Positions 62,329 through 64,000 of a stretch of DNA of 64,000 nucleotides are shown in pieces. A program made the translations under genes and the position numbers. Position 1 is the stretch's first letter. Every line of letters begins with the position of its first letter. Source of the stretch: Flagellimonas lutaonensis (GTDB taxonomy: Bacteria; Bacteroidota; Bacteroidia; Flavobacteriales; Flavobacteriaceae); NCBI RefSeq assembly GCF_000963865.1, contig NZ_CP011071.1:434001-498000 (forward strand), given 5' to 3'. Below the pieces are notes generated by a model, which was not told where the DNA came from, ran no database searches, and saw nothing but the letters and a program-made list of their open reading frames with translations.

Positions 62329-63242
62329 ACCACTTCTTCTTTTTCAATGGCCCAGTGGCCCCAAAAACTGCCCAAGACCAATCCGGAGACGAGATGCCAA
62401 ATACCCCAAAAAGCGGTTAAGAGGGCCATTCCGCCGAGCCCATCAAAAAAGGTAAAGATGAGCAAGAGGCCAAGGCCCGAATTCTGTATGCCCGTTTCAA
62501 TCGTAATGCTTCGAACATTTTCCTTTGAAAAGCCCAAGAACTTTGCCAGTGAAAAACCGGTCAGGAATGCCACCAAATTATGCATGACCACCAACCAGAA
62601 TACATAGATTACATACTCGACAAAAATGTCTACATTCTTAGCCAGTGCCAAAAAAATCAACAATACAAAAAAGGCCAACGATCCAAGTTTAAATCCTTTG
62701 GCCAAGCGTTTTGCCAATTGTGGCCGCAGATGGTTCACCCACATTCCCAAAACCAAGGGCACACCCAGTAATAGCGCCACCAATTTTACCATCTCGAGGG
62801 GCGATATGGCCACCTCGCGTAAAATATAGGCGGTCGGTTCGTACATTGAACCCCAAAATTGTAGGTTCAAAGGAGTCATGACAATGGCCAACAAGGTGGC
62901 AATGGCCGTAAGGGTGACCGATAGGGCCGAATTGCCTTTTGCCAAATGGGTTATAAAATTGGAGATGTTACCCCCTGGGCAAGCCGCAACCATAAACATG
63001 CCAAGGGCCATACTGGGCAGTGGTTGTGCCATCAACACCAATAAAAAGGTTATGGTGGGCAGCAGTACAAATTGACTGAACACACCAGCTATGACCAACT
63101 TTGGCCGGTTCAGCAATTGTTTAAAGTCTTCTAGGGAAATTTCCAAGGCCACGCCGAACATGACCAAGGCAAGGGCCATGTTCAGCACCCATAACGATTT
63201 ACTGTCAAAATTGATATGGACATTGTCTATGAGCTGCTCCAA
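62325..63242 (-). CDS. Bile acid:sodium symporter-family (BASS) transporter
   Basis: Inner-membrane transporter with about nine helices. MALALVMFGVALEISLEDFK, followed by the first core helix, and the AACPGGNISNFITHLAKGN crossing motif (the sodium-site region) define the BASS fold. The second crossing is IETGIQNSGLGLLLIF. Substrates in bacteria are organic anions such as bile acids, pantoate or keto acids; which one is unknown. I prefer a TTG start at 63242 (EQLIDNVHINFDSKSLWVLN), 4 bases after the csaA stop. An ATG at 63281 would overlap csaA by 35 bases and is the main alternative. Downstream it overlaps the acyltransferase start. Confidence 0.88.
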   Translation of the reverse strand: MEQLIDNVHINFDSKSLWVLNMALALVMFGVALEISLEDFKQLLNRPKLVIAGVFSQFVLLPTITFLLVLMAQPLPSMALGMFMVAACPGGNISNFITHLAKGNSALSVTLTAIATLLAIVMTPLNLQFWGSMYEPTAYILREVAISPLEMVKLVALLLGVPLVLGMWVNHLRPQLAKRLAKGFKLGSLAFFVLLIFLALAKNVDIFVEYVIYVFWLVVMHNLVAFLTGFSLAKFLGFSKENVRSITIETGIQNSGLGLLLIFTFFDGLGGMALLTAFWGIWHLVSGLVLGSFWGHWAIEKEEVV

Positions 63243-63246
63243 TACA

Positions 63247-63585
63247 TCACGAAATTTTGAGTCCGTTGGGAACCTTGACATCGGGTCGCAAGAGCACCAC
63301 GTCATCTCCCTCAACAGCACCCAAGATAAGGCATTCGCTCATAAAATCGGCAATCTGTTTTTTTGGAAAGTTTATTACGGCCACAACCTGCTTGCCCAAC
63401 AGGTCTTCTTTTTGGTACCGCTTGGTCAACTGGGCAGATGATTTTTTGACCCCTATTTCGGTGCCAAAGTCAATCTTAATTTTATAGGCCGGTTTCCGGG
63501 CCTTTTCAAAATCGCTCACCTCAACAACGGTCCCAACCCGCATATCGACCTTGGCAAAATCGGGCCACTCGATTGTTTTACCCAT
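63247..63585 (-). CDS. csaA: CsaA-like tRNA-binding-domain protein
   Basis: 112-residue OB-fold protein of the stand-alone tRNA-binding domain family (related to the C-terminal domain of MetG), proposed to bind tRNA or act as a chaperone with Sec in Bacillus. FAKVDMRVGTVVEVSDFEKA, YKIKIDFGTEIGVKKSSAQL and LLGKQVVAVINFPKK are family motifs, ending in DVVLLRPDVKVPNG. The start overlaps the preceding gene by 8 bases. It belongs to the minus-strand run with the symporter and acyltransferase genes. Confidence 0.92.
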   Translation of the reverse strand: MGKTIEWPDFAKVDMRVGTVVEVSDFEKARKPAYKIKIDFGTEIGVKKSSAQLTKRYQKEDLLGKQVVAVINFPKKQIADFMSECLILGAVEGDDVVLLRPDVKVPNGLKIS

Positions 63586-63886
63586 GTTTTATCTTCAATT
63601 TATCCAACATTTCCCTAGAGACATTGCCAGAATAGGTGCCGTAAGCATCGACCAACAAACCTTTTTCACCTGTTGAAGTCTCTATAACATACAGAATTGA
63701 ATTGTCATCGGGGTTCGTCTCACCTTCAAAACGATAGTATTTGACCACGTTGAGGTTTGCGGCTTCATGTATTTTCTTCTTGGCCTTGTTTTCGACTCCA
63801 ACCGTACAGAGGTTAAAATCTTCGGTATACCCTAGACGTTGTAGGTCTTGTATGGCTTCTGCCAACGAGTCATATGATTCTTTCAT
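63578..63886 (-). CDS. Small conserved protein of unknown function
   Basis: 102-residue cytoplasmic protein: a short helix (YDSLAEAIQDLQRLGYTEDF), strands (NLNVVKYYRFEGETNPDDNS, ILYVIETSTGEKGLLVDAYG) and a final helix (SREMLDKLKIK). Relatives in this phylum are sometimes labelled phosphoribosylpyrophosphate synthetase, but the chain is far too short and lacks the PRPP-binding loop, so I reject that name. It is the first gene of a minus-strand operon with csaA (8-base overlap), the symporter and the acyltransferase. No function can be assigned. Confidence 0.75.
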   Translation of the reverse strand: MKESYDSLAEAIQDLQRLGYTEDFNLCTVGVENKAKKKIHEAANLNVVKYYRFEGETNPDDNSILYVIETSTGEKGLLVDAYGTYSGNVSREMLDKLKIKHG

Positions 63887-63962
63887 GGGTTTTATTTTAC
63901 CTTTAAATTAGCAATCCTTAACTTCAATAGCAAGTGATAACAATTTAAAAAACACAACACAG

Positions 63963-64000
63963 ATGGCACGAACACCCAGTAATATGTTGCCCTTGGGCAC
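63963..64000 (+). CDS. Start of a thioredoxin/redoxin-like protein (cut by window edge)
   Basis: ATG at 63963 opens a frame reading MARTPSNMLPLG to the end of the window. In Flavobacteriaceae, as I recall, this opening is typical of a cytoplasmic AhpC/TSA-type thioredoxin-family protein, with the active site further in. Only 12 codons are visible, so the call rests on that recollection. It is divergent from the minus-strand unknown-csaA operon, and the 76-base gap must hold both promoters. Confidence 0.4.
   Translation, partial: MARTPSNMLPLG

Overview
The window is a stretch of chromosome from a member of the Bacteroidota, almost certainly a marine-type Flavobacteriaceae (an Allomuricauda, Zobellia or Maribacter relative would fit, but the genus is a guess). 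The grounds are type IX secretion (T9SS) type B C-terminal sorting domains, an SprB-repeat adhesin, promoters of the form TTG-N19..21-TAnnTTTG, a long NusB, DUF3276 and DUF5606 proteins, and GH3/GH20 secreted hydrolases. No rRNA, tRNA, integrase, transposase or CRISPR array was seen. There is no gene-free stretch longer than 300 bases; the longest gaps are 45978-46271, 38954-39226 and 35205-35454.

Layout. 1-5303: four plus-strand exported hydrolases (GH3 beta-glucosidase cut by the window edge, an alpha/beta esterase, an SGNH hydrolase and a GH20 hexosaminidase lipoprotein). 5474-6324: a VOC gene broken by an in-frame stop, overlapping an SRPBCC gene. 6306-8725: DUF5606, def and ruvX on the minus strand and dapD on the plus strand. 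8931-11496: an AT-richer surface polysaccharide patch with two GT2 glycosyltransferases and a TupA-type ATP-grasp protein. 11620-16883: cca, ctaA, a pRiA4b-ORF3-like protein, a nucleoid-associated protein and an unrecognised 358-residue protein.

17059-35204 is the most unusual part. It holds a giant SprB-type adhesin of about 4106 residues, a 685-residue paralogue of its N-terminal region that lacks a recognisable sorting domain, an ABC exporter pair, and a smaller T9SS type B protein with three fibronectin-like repeats. No PorP/SprF-like partner gene is nearby. A structured intergenic element follows (35205-35454).

35455-46000: uvrB, hsp20, a TerB-like gene, two small exported paralogues (one with a homopolymer frameshift at its start), sucC, a LON-domain protein, lysA, DUF3995, an exported thioredoxin, a VOC protein and guaB. 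46272-58016: a FecA-like TonB receptor, HMG-CoA lyase, a LysE exporter, a frameshifted Dabb gene, pyrD, an exported protein of unknown function, pepT, a DUF1801/YdeI protein, the nusB-DUF1573-yajC operon and an ABC exporter. 58093-64000: DUF3276, a palindrome-rich repeat element, an M14 carboxypeptidase with an extra C-terminal module, and a minus-strand operon (unknown 102-residue protein, CsaA, bile-acid-type symporter, acyltransferase). A thioredoxin/redoxin-like gene starts at the right edge.

Three accessory genes (VOC, Dabb and a small exported protein) carry single lesions. Two of these are one-base length changes in poly(A) tracts, so either sequencing error, decay or slippage-based switching must be considered. 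All functional calls come from reading motifs by eye; no database search was run.
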